Assembly: GCA_032622095.1 (NCBI GenBank)
Contig: CP136069.1
Location: forward strand, 189,649,122 to 189,713,121
Origin: Siphonodentalium dalli
Taxonomy: Eukaryota > Mollusca > Scaphopoda > Gadilida > Siphonodentaliidae
Direction of reading: 5' to 3'
DNA length: 64,000 nt
Of the stretch, positions 40,645 through 51,504 are shown piece after piece. The translations under genes and the position numbers were made by a program. The notes under the pieces are model-generated. The model ran no database searches and was not told the origin of the DNA. It was given only the letters and a program-made list of their open reading frames with translations. Every line of letters begins with the position of its first letter. The first letter of the stretch is position 1.

Positions 40645-40797
40645 ACAGGGCATAACTGTAACTATCACAATGTGGTCAAGGAGCCGGTTCCAATGATATC
40701 CATATTTGTATGGTTCTATTGAGACAGACCGAAGATATTTTAGGCTGTTGAACCTTTATTTGGCCGGTTTTGGCCGGTTTGTTGGGTAAAGGGTTAA

Positions 40798-41303
40798 AGG
40801 GACATTAATAATTACAGAGTTAATTTGTCACCAACGCAATGTTTTGTGTTTATAAATCAACTATTCTTCGGTTCACCAAGATTTATAATAAAGGGGTACT
40901 GTACACTAAATCAGGTGATAATTAGTTATGGGATCATCTCCTTTTATACTAAACAGAATATATACAACAAATTAATTTGAGCCATGGGTTAGTTCAAAAT
41001 ACACTCGTGTGCTCTATTAACGATGCAAACAACATGCTAATTTAATGAAAATGTGTTTATGACCCGAGTCATAAACTTACTTTCGTATAAAACGGGTTAT
41101 ATAAGAATTTGTATAATGCTTGTGTAATTGGGAACCCCTTGCGTGCTAAATATGGCAAATAGATATGTTCACTTTACCGGAGTGACTTTCCCAGCGAATA
41201 TGTTTTTAAATTTCCAGTTTTCAACGCCAGCTTCTACTTCCTGCTTGATCCTATATTAGCCCAGACATCAAAACTAAGTCGCTGAATAATTCAATAATTA
41301 GGC
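40798..41303. other. Unassigned sequence
   Basis: AT-rich, with no supported feature. Confidence 0.4.
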
Positions 41304-41307
41304 TTAA

Positions 41308-41712
41308 AGGTACTCAATCCGAATTAACGCTCGCAAATTACCATTCGGGGGTAAAACATATTTGATTCGAGTCGAGGAACCCACCCGTCAAAGCTAGGAG
41401 TGATCAGATATCGGTGTTTGAAATCTATTATTTTAATTTTAAATGGCCCAGTAAACTGTCGACGAGAAGAACTTATTTGACCAGACAGCGGATAAAGATC
41501 GATAACTCTAAAATCCAGTGGCTTTTTTGTGTCAGATATTTGACAACCGGCAGGTTTTGGGCTGTAATACTCTAGCTAGTTGACTGTGGTTAGCATTATT
41601 TTTGGGCAATTAATCGATTCTAATAACTGAAGCGGCATTTAAAAAAAAGTTGTTGTTGTTGTTGTTGTTGGAATCTGATTATATGGGGACCATCGAATCG
41701 GATTGAGTACCT
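41308..41712. mobile_element. 405-bp TTAA MITE
   Basis: Ends AGGTACTCAATCCGA and TCGGATTGAGTACCT are flanked by TTAA (41,304-41,307; 41,713-41,716). It is non-coding. A (TTG)n run lies at about 41,652-41,670. The TTAA duplication suggests a piggyBac or Kolobok origin; the sequence alone does not decide between them. Confidence 0.82.
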
Positions 41713-41716
41713 TTAA

Positions 41717-42206
41717 ATAGACCCTGCCTTTAAAACGCTAAAAAAAAAAACCAGCTATCTAAATACTGATATATAGATTCACGCTGATTTGCTTTCACCG
41801 ATAACCCCAAATGAGGTAGTATGCATGTACCTAAATGAAATATCTGGGGAATAACGACCTTAATGGAATATGGCGCAAACACCGATCAATCTTGCCGGTA
41901 AACTCTTTACGCAATAAGCAATCAATCACGTGACGAATTCAACTGCTAGAAATAGCTCCCTTAGCGAAAAAACCACTCTCCAGAAACGCACTGAGTTTGT
42001 GCTATGCAGGCGGTATTGAATGACTCTAAGTATTGTGAAATGGATCTGATACTAGTGCTAGAGGCTTATGAGTGAACATATTATAGTATACTGTCTCAAT
42101 ACATTTAATTTTTATTAACCTATATCTTCAACTTTCTGACGGATAAAACTAATCAATCTCTACAATGCAGAGTGCGCAGCAGTCACACATCCTTCTGACT
42201 TGTCAT
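41717..42206. other. Unassigned sequence
   Basis: No frame or repeat that I can support. Confidence 0.4.
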
Positions 42207-42215
42207 CGGCTGGGT

Positions 42216-43147
42216 TAGTCCAAGTCTTCTCGTACTAAAACTAGCTAAGATTTTGGGATGGAGATGCTAGTATTTAGTCCGAGTTCCAGGCCCATGCATT
42301 CCTATGACACGAGTTACGCCCAGGATCTGTGGCGGGAATCTGTGGTGTATTTTACTCGATTTACCTAACAAAGCAATGACAGATTTATTGACCTCCAATA
42401 TGAAGAGCTTACAATTAGTTTGTTGTGTAACACAAATGTTAACTTTAATGTTAAATTACACATAGAATATTCCGGTCGATTGCCACAAACATCGTTGTTT
42501 TTTCTGTTTGTTTACTTAACTGAAAGCCGAACTCAGGTTCCGAAGAACTTCGGCATTGTCCGGTGTTTGTTTTGGCCGAGACGAATTTCGATACAAACAA
42601 AATGGCGGCCCCCATGATATTCTAATGCTCATTGTGTTTACACTGTTTTAAACTGTGAGATGGTTGTAATTCCCGTAATTTATTTAATGTATTACATTTA
42701 TATCTTCAATATGTATTTAATCTATGTATTTATTTATTTATTGTCACGTATAATTACGATTACAATGGAGAATTCATCGTGCGTGGTTGATTGAAAATCT
42801 ACGGAATATTTTCACCGGAAAATGCCGAACGCAGTTCGCAAGGTCAACTGAGTTCGCATACTTTAATAAATATGTAAACACTGCGGCAAATGTTTCTTTT
42901 CACATTAAATTACCGCTTTCAATTCACAACCGATGTGGGTTTCAGATCAAATAGCATGTCTTCTGCGGAAACTATCCGTTTATTGTAGCAATTGTGATAT
43001 TTTATTTCATATAATTGTGGTTTTATTTGAGCGGGTCACTAACGCTTAAGTCGTGTCATAGGAATGCATGGGCCTGGAACTCGGACTAAATACTAGCATC
43101 TCCATCCCAAAATCTTAGCTAGTTTTAGTACGAGAAGACTTGGACTA
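42216..43147. mobile_element. 932-bp MULE-like element, 97-bp perfect TIRs, 9-bp TSD
   Basis: The first 97 bases (beginning TAGTCCAAGTCTTCTCGTAC) are exactly complementary to the last 97. The 9-mer CGGCTGGGT flanks both sides (42,207-42,215 and 43,148-43,156). Long inverted ends with a 9-bp duplication are the signature of Mutator-like elements. The interior is non-coding and shows weaker inner symmetry (GAACTCAG..., TTCGGCATT against AATGCCGAA...). The lack of differences between the arms suggests recent movement or homogenisation. Confidence 0.85.
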
Positions 43148-43156
43148 CGGCTGGGT

Positions 43157-43935
43157 ATACTAGTCTGCGCTTTTCAATATTTAGTGTGGGCTTTTTCCAC
43201 TAAAATGGCGAACGGGAAACAATCCCTCCCTCAAGAGTCAAATGGCATGTGTTTGTTTGATACTTTTATTCCAATAACCAATAATACATGGTAATAAGGA
43301 ACATGAATTAATAACATAATGTGGGTGCGGGAAAACAGCATGGCGATTCAAAATATTTCACAGACATTTAGAGATGCATATAGGGATCCAGACTTTCAGT
43401 TACAAGGTGTGGAATATAATTGATGCAACACCACTGAATAACGTGTTGAATGCATGCATGTCACATGACATTTAATCGCTGTATGTTTGTCAGACAATAG
43501 ACAGATATGATTTCACTTTCTTACAGGAGACACATAAGTAAATAAGTAAACTAAAATAATTTTGTTCTTGCCATTCAATGGGGAAAAAATTGTACTTATC
43601 ATTCGATGTATTTATTAAGTGACACTTCGTGTTCCCATTGTGTTATTTTATATACTGGAGACTTAAATTTCTGGAACCCTTAATACATCTTTAACATGTA
43701 GTTAAATCAGAGCAAATTTACAGCCGCCGTGCTCATTTCCCGCGCATGCGCATCTCTCCTTTGAGAAGAATTCTCACTGTAGAAACACTTATTGACAGAA
43801 CCATAGAACGGATAATTACATATTGCACACGCACTGGCGATTTGTCGCCTTGTTTTTTAAAAAGTTGTGTTGTTAGCATAACGCATGGAAACTCGTGACC
43901 AATTATCTTCCTCAATCAACCACGTCCTCAAGAGC
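43157..43935. other. Unassigned sequence
   Basis: No protein frame above 60 codons that looks real, and no repeat shared with other parts of the window. Confidence 0.4.
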
Positions 43936-44496
43936 CGTACTTCATAGAATCGAAAACGGTTCGCTCGATTGAGTTCAAACTTCCCATCTAAATGTAAAAA
44001 TCCACGGGAATCATCGTCGCGGCGTTTTGGAGAAGCTCAGAGCACGCGTTCTCCACTCTCAAAATCACCGCAAAGGCACGGCGTGGGTTAATCAAGTGAT
44101 TATTTAATGAGCGTTTGTTTTTGACGCATCTCTATAAAGAGCGCCTGTTTCCCATTCAACGTTATTAGCATCTGCAGAGTTATATACGGGAACATTGAGT
44201 GCTTGCCTATGCGGGGAGATTTATTGGAGCTCTTACAACATCATTGTTATAGTATGTATGACACTTAGGTCAGGGCTTAGGGGGGGGGTAGTTATAGGCA
44301 TAATGCTTCTCAGAAATCCCGGTTACAAACCAACACTCACAATTTCGTATTTACGCAAACGTTATCGCTCGAAATTTATTCCCTGCGAGCACGGATGGCG
44401 CGCTTCGGTATATACCGAAATCGTCCCAGATAATCACGAATATAGCATCAGATTTCTCCCCAGATATACCGTTATAAAGCTACTGGAATCTGCCAA
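43936..44496 (+). mobile_element. Helitron type C remnant left of the array
   Basis: It matches the type C element at about 49,350-49,854 (TACTTCATAGAATC, GCAAAGGCACGGCGTGGG, TTTAATGAGCGTTTG, then a long unique block ending ACTGGAATCTGCCAA). The 5' TC end is missing here. Both this copy and 49,854 stop at CTGCCAA, directly followed by a type A start. An ATAAAGAGCG motif lies at 44,134-44,143. Confidence 0.7.
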
Positions 44497-44827
44497 TCTC
44501 ATATATATTTTGAAGACCTCTGTCTGTTTGTTTGTATGTTTGTCTGTATGTTTGTCTGTATGTTTGTCATTTATACAAATCTACGATTCTCGACCGTGCG
44601 ACGCCAGCTTCGCGCATGCGCAGACGAGATCTCGGAAACGGGTGGAGCTATCGACTTGAAATTTCGTATGTGAATGTATCTTGCCCCGGAAACGAATTTT
44701 ATCGGGTCGCCGACCCCGTGCGACACCAGCTTCGCGCATGCGCAGACCAGATCTCGGGAACGGGTCGAGCTATCGACTTGAAATTTGGTTTTTGAATAGC
44801 CCGGACAACGTCGGCCTCATCGGCTAG
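44497..44827 (+). mobile_element. Helitron type A, copy A1
   Basis: Starts TCTCATATATATTTTGAAGA and ends CTCATCGGCTAG. A TGTTTGTC/TGTATG run follows the 5' end. The body has core repeats of about 122 bp (CTTCGCGCATGCGCAGAC, then GAGCTATCGACTTGAAATTT). A stem of the type AGCCCG ... CGGGCT stands about 6 bases before CTAG in the family (one base changed here). Confidence 0.85.
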
Positions 44828-45267
44828 TCTCATATATATTTTGAAGACCTCTGTCTGTATGTTTGTCTGTATGTATGTATGTCATTTATACAAATCTACG
44901 ATTCTCGACCGATCGGGACGAAACTTGGTACGTGTGTGTAGTTTGACCAGGCGGTCGTCACTGTCGTATTGGCGAGCGCGTGCGGCGCCCGCTTCGCGCA
45001 TGCGCAGACGAGATCTCGGAAACGGGTGGAGCTATCGACTTGAAATTTGCTATGTTAATGTATCTTGCCCCGGATACGAATTATATCGGATCGCCGAGCC
45101 CGTGCGACGCCAGCTTCGCGCATGCGCAGACCAGATCTCGAAAACGGGTAGACCTATCGACTTGAAATTTGGTTTTTGAATAGCCCGGACAACATCGGGC
45201 TGGGTAGAGTTATCGACTTGAAATTTGGTTTTTGAATAGCCCGGACAACGTCGGGCTCATCGGGTAA
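44828..45267 (+). mobile_element. Helitron type A, copy A2
   Basis: Abuts A1 with no spacer. It starts TCTCATATATATTTTGAAGA and ends CTCATCGGGTAA instead of CTAG. It contains an extra partial copy of the terminal hairpin region near 45,180-45,205. Confidence 0.82.
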
Positions 45268-45289
45268 TCTCATATATATTTTGAAGACC

Positions 45290-45321
<32 letters not shown>

Positions 45322-45723
45322 CCTGTCTGTCTGTCTGTCCTTAATACAAATCTACGATTCTCGACCGATCGGGACGAAACTTGGTACGAATGTGTAGTTT
45401 GACCAGGCGGCGGTCGTTGTCGTATTGGCGAGCCCGTGCGACGCCAGCTTCGCGCATGCGCAGACGAGATCTCGGAAACGGGTTTAGCTATCGACTTGAA
45501 ATTTGCTATGTGAATGTATCTTGCCCCGGATACGAATTATATCGGATCGCCGAGCCCGTGCGACGCCAGCTTCGCGCATGCGCAGACCAGATCTCGAAAA
45601 CGGGTAGACCTATCGACTTGAAATTTGGTTTTTGAATAGCCCGGACAACATCGGGCTGGGTAGAGTTATCGACTTGAAATTTGTTTTTTGAATAGCCCGG
45701 ACAACGTCGGGCTCATCGGCTAA
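45268..45723 (+). mobile_element. Helitron type A, copy A3
   Basis: Abuts A2. Same start, with a clean (TCTG)n run; the end is CTCATCGGCTAA. It is very similar to A2 over its length, including the extra hairpin region, so one probably copies the other. Confidence 0.82.
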
Positions 45724-45745
45724 TCTCATATATATTTTGAAGACC

Positions 45746-45777
<32 letters not shown>

Positions 45778-46124
45778 CCTGTCTGTCTGTCTGTCCTTAA
45801 TACAAATCTACGATTCTCAACCGATCGGGACGAAACTTGGTACGAATGTGTAGTTTGACCAGGCGGCGGTCGTTGTCGTATTGGCGAGCCCGTGCGACGC
45901 CAGCTTCGCGCATGCGCAGACGAGATCTCGGAAACGGGTTTAGCTATCGACTTGAAATTTGCTATGTGAATGTATCTTGCCCCGGATACGAATTTTATCT
46001 GGTCGCCGAGCCCGTGCGACACCAGCTTCGCGCATGCGCAGACCAGATATCGGAAACGGGTGGAGCTATCGACTTGGAAATTTGGTTTTTGAATAGCCCG
46101 GACAACGTCGGGCTCATCGGCTAG
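45724..46124 (+). mobile_element. Helitron type A, copy A4
   Basis: Starts TCTCATATATATTTTGAAGA, has (TCTG)n and two cores, and ends AGCCCG-loop-CGGGCT followed by CATCGGCTAG. Confidence 0.85.
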
Positions 46125-46754
46125 TCTATTATATATTTTGGAAGATCTGTCTGTGTGTGTGTGTCTGTGTGAGGTGTATGTGTGTGTGTGTCTGTAATCG
46201 ATGGACTCGAAAACGGCCAAGCCGATTTCGATGTAACTTGGTATGTGGGGGTATTTTCGGCCGGGGAGTGACATAGGTCTATCAAATTGCTCGGGCGACG
46301 TGACCTTGACATTGAAATCGGGTCATTTCAAGGTCAAACGGTCGAATATCACGGGATTTCGGTTAAACTTGGTATGTGGGGATACATTCGTATGGGGAGT
46401 CTCATAAGCATATTCATTTGCCCGCGCGACGTGACATTGACCTTGAAATCGGGTCAATTCAAGGTCAAATCGCGAATTTTGATGGGATTTCGACGAAATT
46501 TGATACGTGGGGTTACTTTTGTCCACTGAGTGTTTTGGGCGGGTCGAGTCGTGACCCCGACCTGACATTGACCTTCAAAATGAACAATTCAAGGTCAAAT
46601 CGGGTAAAACCGGATGGATTTCGACGGGCACGTTTGTCGGGTACTTTTGTCCAGGCAGTGTTTTGGACTGGTCAAATCGTGAACCCACTTGACCTTGACC
46701 TTCAAAATGGACAATTCAAGGTCAAAGGCCGGACGAAGTCGGGTCATCTTCTAG
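46125..46754 (+). mobile_element. Helitron type B, copy B1
   Basis: Starts TCTATTATATATTTTGGAAG directly after A4 and ends CATCTTCTAG. A (GT)n-rich run follows the start. The body has cores with GAAACTTGGTATGTGGGG and repeated TGACCTTGA/TCAAGGTCA motifs. The last part matches the Helitron at 28,598-29,340. Confidence 0.87.
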
Positions 46755-47044
46755 TCTATTATATATTTTGGAAGATCTGTGTGTGTGTCTGTGTGTCTGT
46801 CTGTAATCGATGGACTCGAAAACGGCGAGCCGATTTCGATGAAACTTGGTATTTGGGGGTATTTTCGGCCGGGGAGTGACATGGGCTTATTAATTAGCCC
46901 GTGCGACGTGACCTTGGCCTTGATATCGGGTCATTTCAAGGTCAAACGCCCGAATATCACGGGATTTCGATGAAACTTGGTATGTGGGGGTGGTTTCGTA
47001 TGGGGAGTCTCATAAGCATATTCATTTGCCAGTACATCAGCTAG
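46755..47044 (+). mobile_element. Helitron type B, short copy B2
   Basis: Same type B start and two cores, but it jumps after CATATTCATTTGCC to a short CAGTACATCAGCTAG end. It is an internally deleted or chimeric copy that still ends in CTAG. Confidence 0.78.
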
Positions 47045-47066
47045 TCTCATATATATTTTGAAGACC

Positions 47067-47100
<34 letters not shown>

Positions 47101-48054
47101 CTTAATACAAATCTACGATTCTCGACCGATCGGGACGAAACTTGATACGTGTGTGTAGTTTGACCAGGCGGTGGTCGTTGTCGTATTGGCGAGCCCGTGC
47201 GACACCCGTGCAGCGCATGCGCAGACGAGATCTCGGAAACGGGTGGAGCTATCGACTTGAAATTTGGTATGTTCATGTATCTTGCCCCCAGTACGAATTT
47301 TATCGGGTCGCCGAGCCCGTGCGACGCCAGCTTCGCGCATGCGCAGACGAGATCTCGGAAACGGGTGGAGCTATCGACTTGAAATTTGCTATGTGAATGT
47401 ATCTTGCCCCGGATACGAATTTTATCGGGTCGCCGAGCCCGTGCGACGTCAGCTTCGCGCATGCGCAGACGAGATCTCGGAAACGGGTGGAGCTATCGAC
47501 TTGAAATTTGGTATGTGAATGTATCTTGTCCCGAGTACGAATTTTATCTGGTCGCCGAGCCCGTGCGACGCCAGCTTCGCGCATGCGCAGACCAGATATC
47601 GGAAACGGGTGGAGCTATCGACTTGAAGACTTGAAATTTGCTATGTGAATGTATCTTGCGCCGGGTACAAATTGTATCGGGTCGCCGAGCCCGTGCGACG
47701 CCAGCTTCGCGCATGCGCAGACGAGATCTCGGAAACGGGTGGAGCTATCGACTTGAAATTTGGTATGTGAATGTATCTTGTCCCGAGTACGAATTTTATC
47801 TGGTCGCCGAGCCCGTGCGACGCCAGCTTCGCGCATGCGCAGACCAGATATCGGAAACGGGTTGAGCTATCGACTTGAAGACTTGAAATTTGCTATGTGA
47901 ATGTATCTTGCGCCGGGTACAAATTGTATCGGGTCGCCGAGCCCGTGCGACGCCAGCTTCGCGCATGCGCAGACCAGATCTCGGAAACGCGTGGAGCTAT
48001 CGACTTGAATTTTTTTTTTTTAATAGCCCGGACAACGTCGGGCTCATCGGCTAG
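47045..48054 (+). mobile_element. Helitron type A, long copy A5
   Basis: Starts TCTCATATATATTTTGAAGA and ends CTCATCGGCTAG. The core repeat is expanded: CTTCGCGCATGCGCAG recurs with a 122-bp period (for example 47,331, 47,453, 47,575). A repeat of about 245 bp, with a short GACTTGAAGACTTGAAATTT duplication, is seen around 47,620-47,890. Overlapping open frames in both strands are by-products of this tandem core. Confidence 0.86.
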
Positions 48055-48567
48055 TCGCTTATATATTTTGAAGACCTCTGTCTGTCTGTCTGTATGTCTG
48101 TCTGTCTGTCTGTATGTCATTGATACAAATCTACGATTCTCGACCGATCGGGACGAAACTTGGTACGTGTGTGTAGTTTGACCAGGCGGTCGTCGTTGTC
48201 GTATTGGCGAGCCCATGCGGCGCCCGCTTCGCGCATGCGCAGACGAGATCTCGGAAACGGGTGGAGCTATCGACTTGAAATTTGCTATGTGAATGTATCT
48301 TGCCCCGGATACGAATTTTATCGGGTCGCCGAGCCCGTGCGACGCCAGTTTCGCGCATGCGCAGACGAGATCTCGGAAACGGGTGGAGCTATCGACTTGA
48401 AATTTGGTATGTGAATGTATCTTGCCCCGGATACGAATTTTATCGGGTCGCCGAGCCCGTGCGACGCCAGCTTGCGCATGCGCAGACCAGATCTCGGAAA
48501 CGAGTAGAGCTATCGACTTGAAATTTGGTTTTTGAATAGCCCGGACAACGTCGGGCTCATCGGCTAG
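48055..48567 (+). mobile_element. Helitron type A, copy A6
   Basis: Starts TCGCTTATATATTTTGAAGA (5' TC kept), has (TCTG/TATG)n and three cores, and ends with the AGCCCG/CGGGCT stem and CATCGGCTAG. Confidence 0.84.
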
Positions 48568-49300
48568 ACTATTATATATTTTGGAAGATATGTGTGTGTG
48601 TGTGTGTGTGTCGGTCTGTAATCGATGGACTCGAAAACGGCCAAGCCGATTTCGATTAAACTTGGTATGTGGGGGGTTTTTCGGCCGGGGAGTGACATAG
48701 GCCTCTTAATTTGCCCGTGCGACGTGACCTTTACTTGAAATCGGGTCATTTCAAGGTCAAACGCCCGAATATCACGGGAGTTCGATGAAACTTGGTATGT
48801 GGTCGTACCTTCGGCCGGGGAGTGGCATAAACCTATTAATTTGCCCGTGCGACGTGACCTTGCCTTGAAATCTGGTCATTTCAAGGTCAAACGCCGAATA
48901 TCACGGGATTTCGATGAAACTTGGTATGTGTGGGTACTTTCGGCCGGGGAGTCTCATAAGCCTATTCATTTGCCCGTGTGACGTGACCTTGAAATTTTGT
49001 CAATTCTAGGTCAAATCGGGAATTTTGATGGGATTTCGACGAAATTTGATACGTGGGGTTTCTTTTGTCCACTGAGTGTTTTGGGCGAGTCGAGTCGTGA
49101 CCCCAACCTGACCTTGACCTTCAAAATGATCAATTCGAGGTCAAATCGGGTAAAACCGGATGGATTTCGACGGGTACTTTTGTCGGGTACTTTTGTCCGG
49201 GCAGTGTTTTGGACCGGTCAAATCGTGACCCCACCTGACCTTGGCCTTCAAAATGGACAATTCAAGGTCAAAGCCCGGACGAAGTTGGGTCACCTTCTAG
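48568..49300 (+). mobile_element. Helitron type B, copy B3
   Basis: Starts ACTATTATATATTTTGGAAG, with the first T changed to A, and ends CACCTTCTAG. Cores of about 130 bp lie at about 48,658, 48,788 and 48,917 (AAACTTGGTATGTG), with TGACCTTGACC and TCAAGGTCA motifs. Confidence 0.85.
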
Positions 49301-49876
49301 TCTATACTATATATTTTGAGAACTCCGTATATATGTATGTGTATGTGTGGGTACTTCATAGAATCCAAAACGCGTGTAAAGATTGAGCTCAGACTTCCTA
49401 TGTAAGTGTCAAATCCCACCGACACGACCGTGGGCGCGTTTTAGAGAAGATCAGAGCACCCGTTCTCCAATCTCAAATCACCGCAAAGGCACGGCGTGGG
49501 TTAATCAAGTGATTATTTAATGAGCGTTTGTTTTTGACCATCTCTATAAAGAGTTATATACGGGAACATTGAGTGCTTGCATATGCGGGGAGATTTATTG
49601 GAGCTCTTACAACATCATTGTTATAGTATGTATGACACTTAGGTCAGGGCTTAGGGGGGGGTAGTTATAGGCATAATGCTTCTCAGAAATCCCGGTTACA
49701 AACCAACACTCACAATTTCGTATTTACGCAAACGTTATCGCTCGAAATTTATTCCCTGCGAGCACGGATGGCGCGCGGTATATACCGAAATCATCCCAGA
49801 TAATCACGAATATAGCATCAGATTTCTCCCCAGATAGCTACTGGAATCTGCCAATCTCCTATATATTTTGAATACC

Positions 49877-49909
<33 letters not shown>

Positions 49910-50646
49910 ATGTCATTTATACAAATCTACGATTCTCGACCGATCGGGACGAAACTTGGTACGTGTGTGTAGTTTGACCAGGCGGTCGTCAAAGTCGTAA
50001 TGGCGAGCCCGTGCGGCGCCCGCTTCGCGCATGCGCAGACGAGATATCGGAAACGGGTGGAGCTATCGACTTGAAATTTGCTATGTGAATGTATCTTGCC
50101 CCGGATACGAATTTTATCGGATCGCCGAGCCCGTGCGACGCCAGCTTCGCGCATGCGCAGACCAGATCTCGGAAATGGGTGGAGCTATCTACTTGAAATT
50201 TGGTATGTGAATGTATCTTGCCCCGGATACGAATTTTATCGGGTCGCCGAGCCCGATGGACAATTGGTCTCTATATATGTACCAAAATTACGCCGATTGA
50301 GCTCAAACTTGCTACCTACGGGAAGTGTCATATATATGTGTGTGTCCTTTATAGACTCGAACCGATTGAGCTCAAACTTGCTAAATACGGGAAGTGTCAT
50401 GGACGGGTTCATTGAAAAAAATCGGGTAAAATTTAAAAACAAAAAATTCAATTAAAAAATTAAAAAGGCACAATTAACTCATTGAAAAACAAAATAATTA
50501 ACACATTGAAACACAAAAAAAATTCATGTTTCTGACTATTGCCGAAATTTGCTGCAAATGCAGCACAAGTGTCTCGGAACCTGTTGCAATTGCTTTTCGA
50601 AAAAAGCCATGGGACGAATGCCGCCAGTGGCGGGCTAACCTGCTAG
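49301..50646 (+). mobile_element. Helitron type C, copy C2, carrying a nested type A fragment
   Basis: Starts TCTATACTATATATTTTGAG and ends CGGGCTAACCTGCTAG, as does the satellite Helitron at 21,705-22,580. At 49,855 a type A start (TCTCCTATATATTTTGAATA) follows CTGCCAA. Type A cores continue to about 50,254, with no type A end. Further in, a GATTGAGCTCAAACTTGCTA motif occurs twice (about 50,294 and 50,364), then an A-rich stretch, then the type C end. Confidence 0.82.
49855..50254 (+). mobile_element. Nested type A Helitron, 3' end missing
   Basis: Type A 5' end, (TCTG)n run and two to three 122-bp cores are present. The AGCCCG/CGGGCT end is absent, so it was truncated or recombined. Confidence 0.7.
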
Positions 50647-51348
50647 TCTATTATATATTTTGGAAGATCTGTGTGTCTGTCTGTGTGTTCGCGATTTTGA
50701 TGAAACTTGGTATGTGTTGGTATTTTCGGCCGGGGACGAACGTAGGGATATTAATTTGTCCGTGCGACGTCACCTTGACCTTGAAATCGGATAATTTCAA
50801 GGTCAAACGCTCGAATATCACGGGATTTCGATGAAACTTGGTATATGTGGGTATCTTCGGCCGGGGAGTGGCATAAACCTATTAATTTGTCCGTGCGACG
50901 TGACCTTGACCTTGAAATCGGGTCATTTCAAGGTCAAATGCCCAAATATTACGGGATTTCAATGAAACTTGGTATGCGGGGGTACATTCGTATGGGGAGT
51001 CTCATAAGCATATTCATTTGCCCGTGCGACGTGACATTGAAATCGGGTCTATTCAAGGTCAAAACGCCAATTTTGATGGGATTTCCACGAAATTTGATAC
51101 ATGGGTGTACTTTTGTCAACTGAGTGTTTTGGACGGGTCAAATCGTGACCCCGACCTGACCTTGACCTTCAAAATAATAAATTCAAGGTCAAATCGTGTA
51201 AAACCGGATGGATTTCGACGGGCACGTTTGTCGGGTACTTTTGTCCGGGCAGTGTTTTTGACGGGTCAAATCGTTACCTCAACTGACCTTGACCTTCAAA
51301 ATGGTCAATTCAAGGTCAAAGCCCGGACGAAGTCGGGTCACCTTCTAG
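50647..51348 (+). mobile_element. Helitron type B, copy B4, array right end
   Basis: Starts TCTATTATATATTTTGGAAG directly after C2 and ends CACCTTCTAG. It is followed by a (TA)n run outside the array. The body has four cores, each with an AGGTCA-type dyad. Confidence 0.86.
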
Positions 51349-51504
51349 TATATATATATATAGGGAACGTCCAGTTTACTCGACCAACATATATTATACT
51401 GTCCGCGAACAGTGATTCGCACGACTGATGGGCGATGACCGAATCTATATAATATACTGGACTATATATAATTGCATTGGTAACATCTGAAGGGGAGGGA
51501 TGGA

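Larger units (their letters stand above)
40402..40793. mobile_element. TTAA MITE with two 69-bp hairpins (copy 1)
   Basis: Inverted ends CCCTTTACCCAACA and TGTTGGGTAAAGGG are each bordered by TTAA (40,398-40,401; 40,794-40,797). The ends and target fit a piggyBac-like MITE. Inside are two near-perfect 69-bp palindromes (40,428-40,496 and 40,576-40,644) that are reverse complements of each other in their central bases, plus tandem GGCCGGTTTT motifs at the right. Confidence 0.88.

Noticed and set aside
44195-50455. Overlapping open frames on both strands with ACADQISETG or REAGVARARRPDK motifs
   Set aside because: They are both strands of the 122-bp Helitron type A core; identical peptides recur at every core copy.
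46287-51428. Plus-strand frames with SRSNRVKPDGF and GQIVTPLDLDLQNG motifs
   Set aside because: They translate the type B Helitron cores; no domain is recognised and the frames break at core boundaries.
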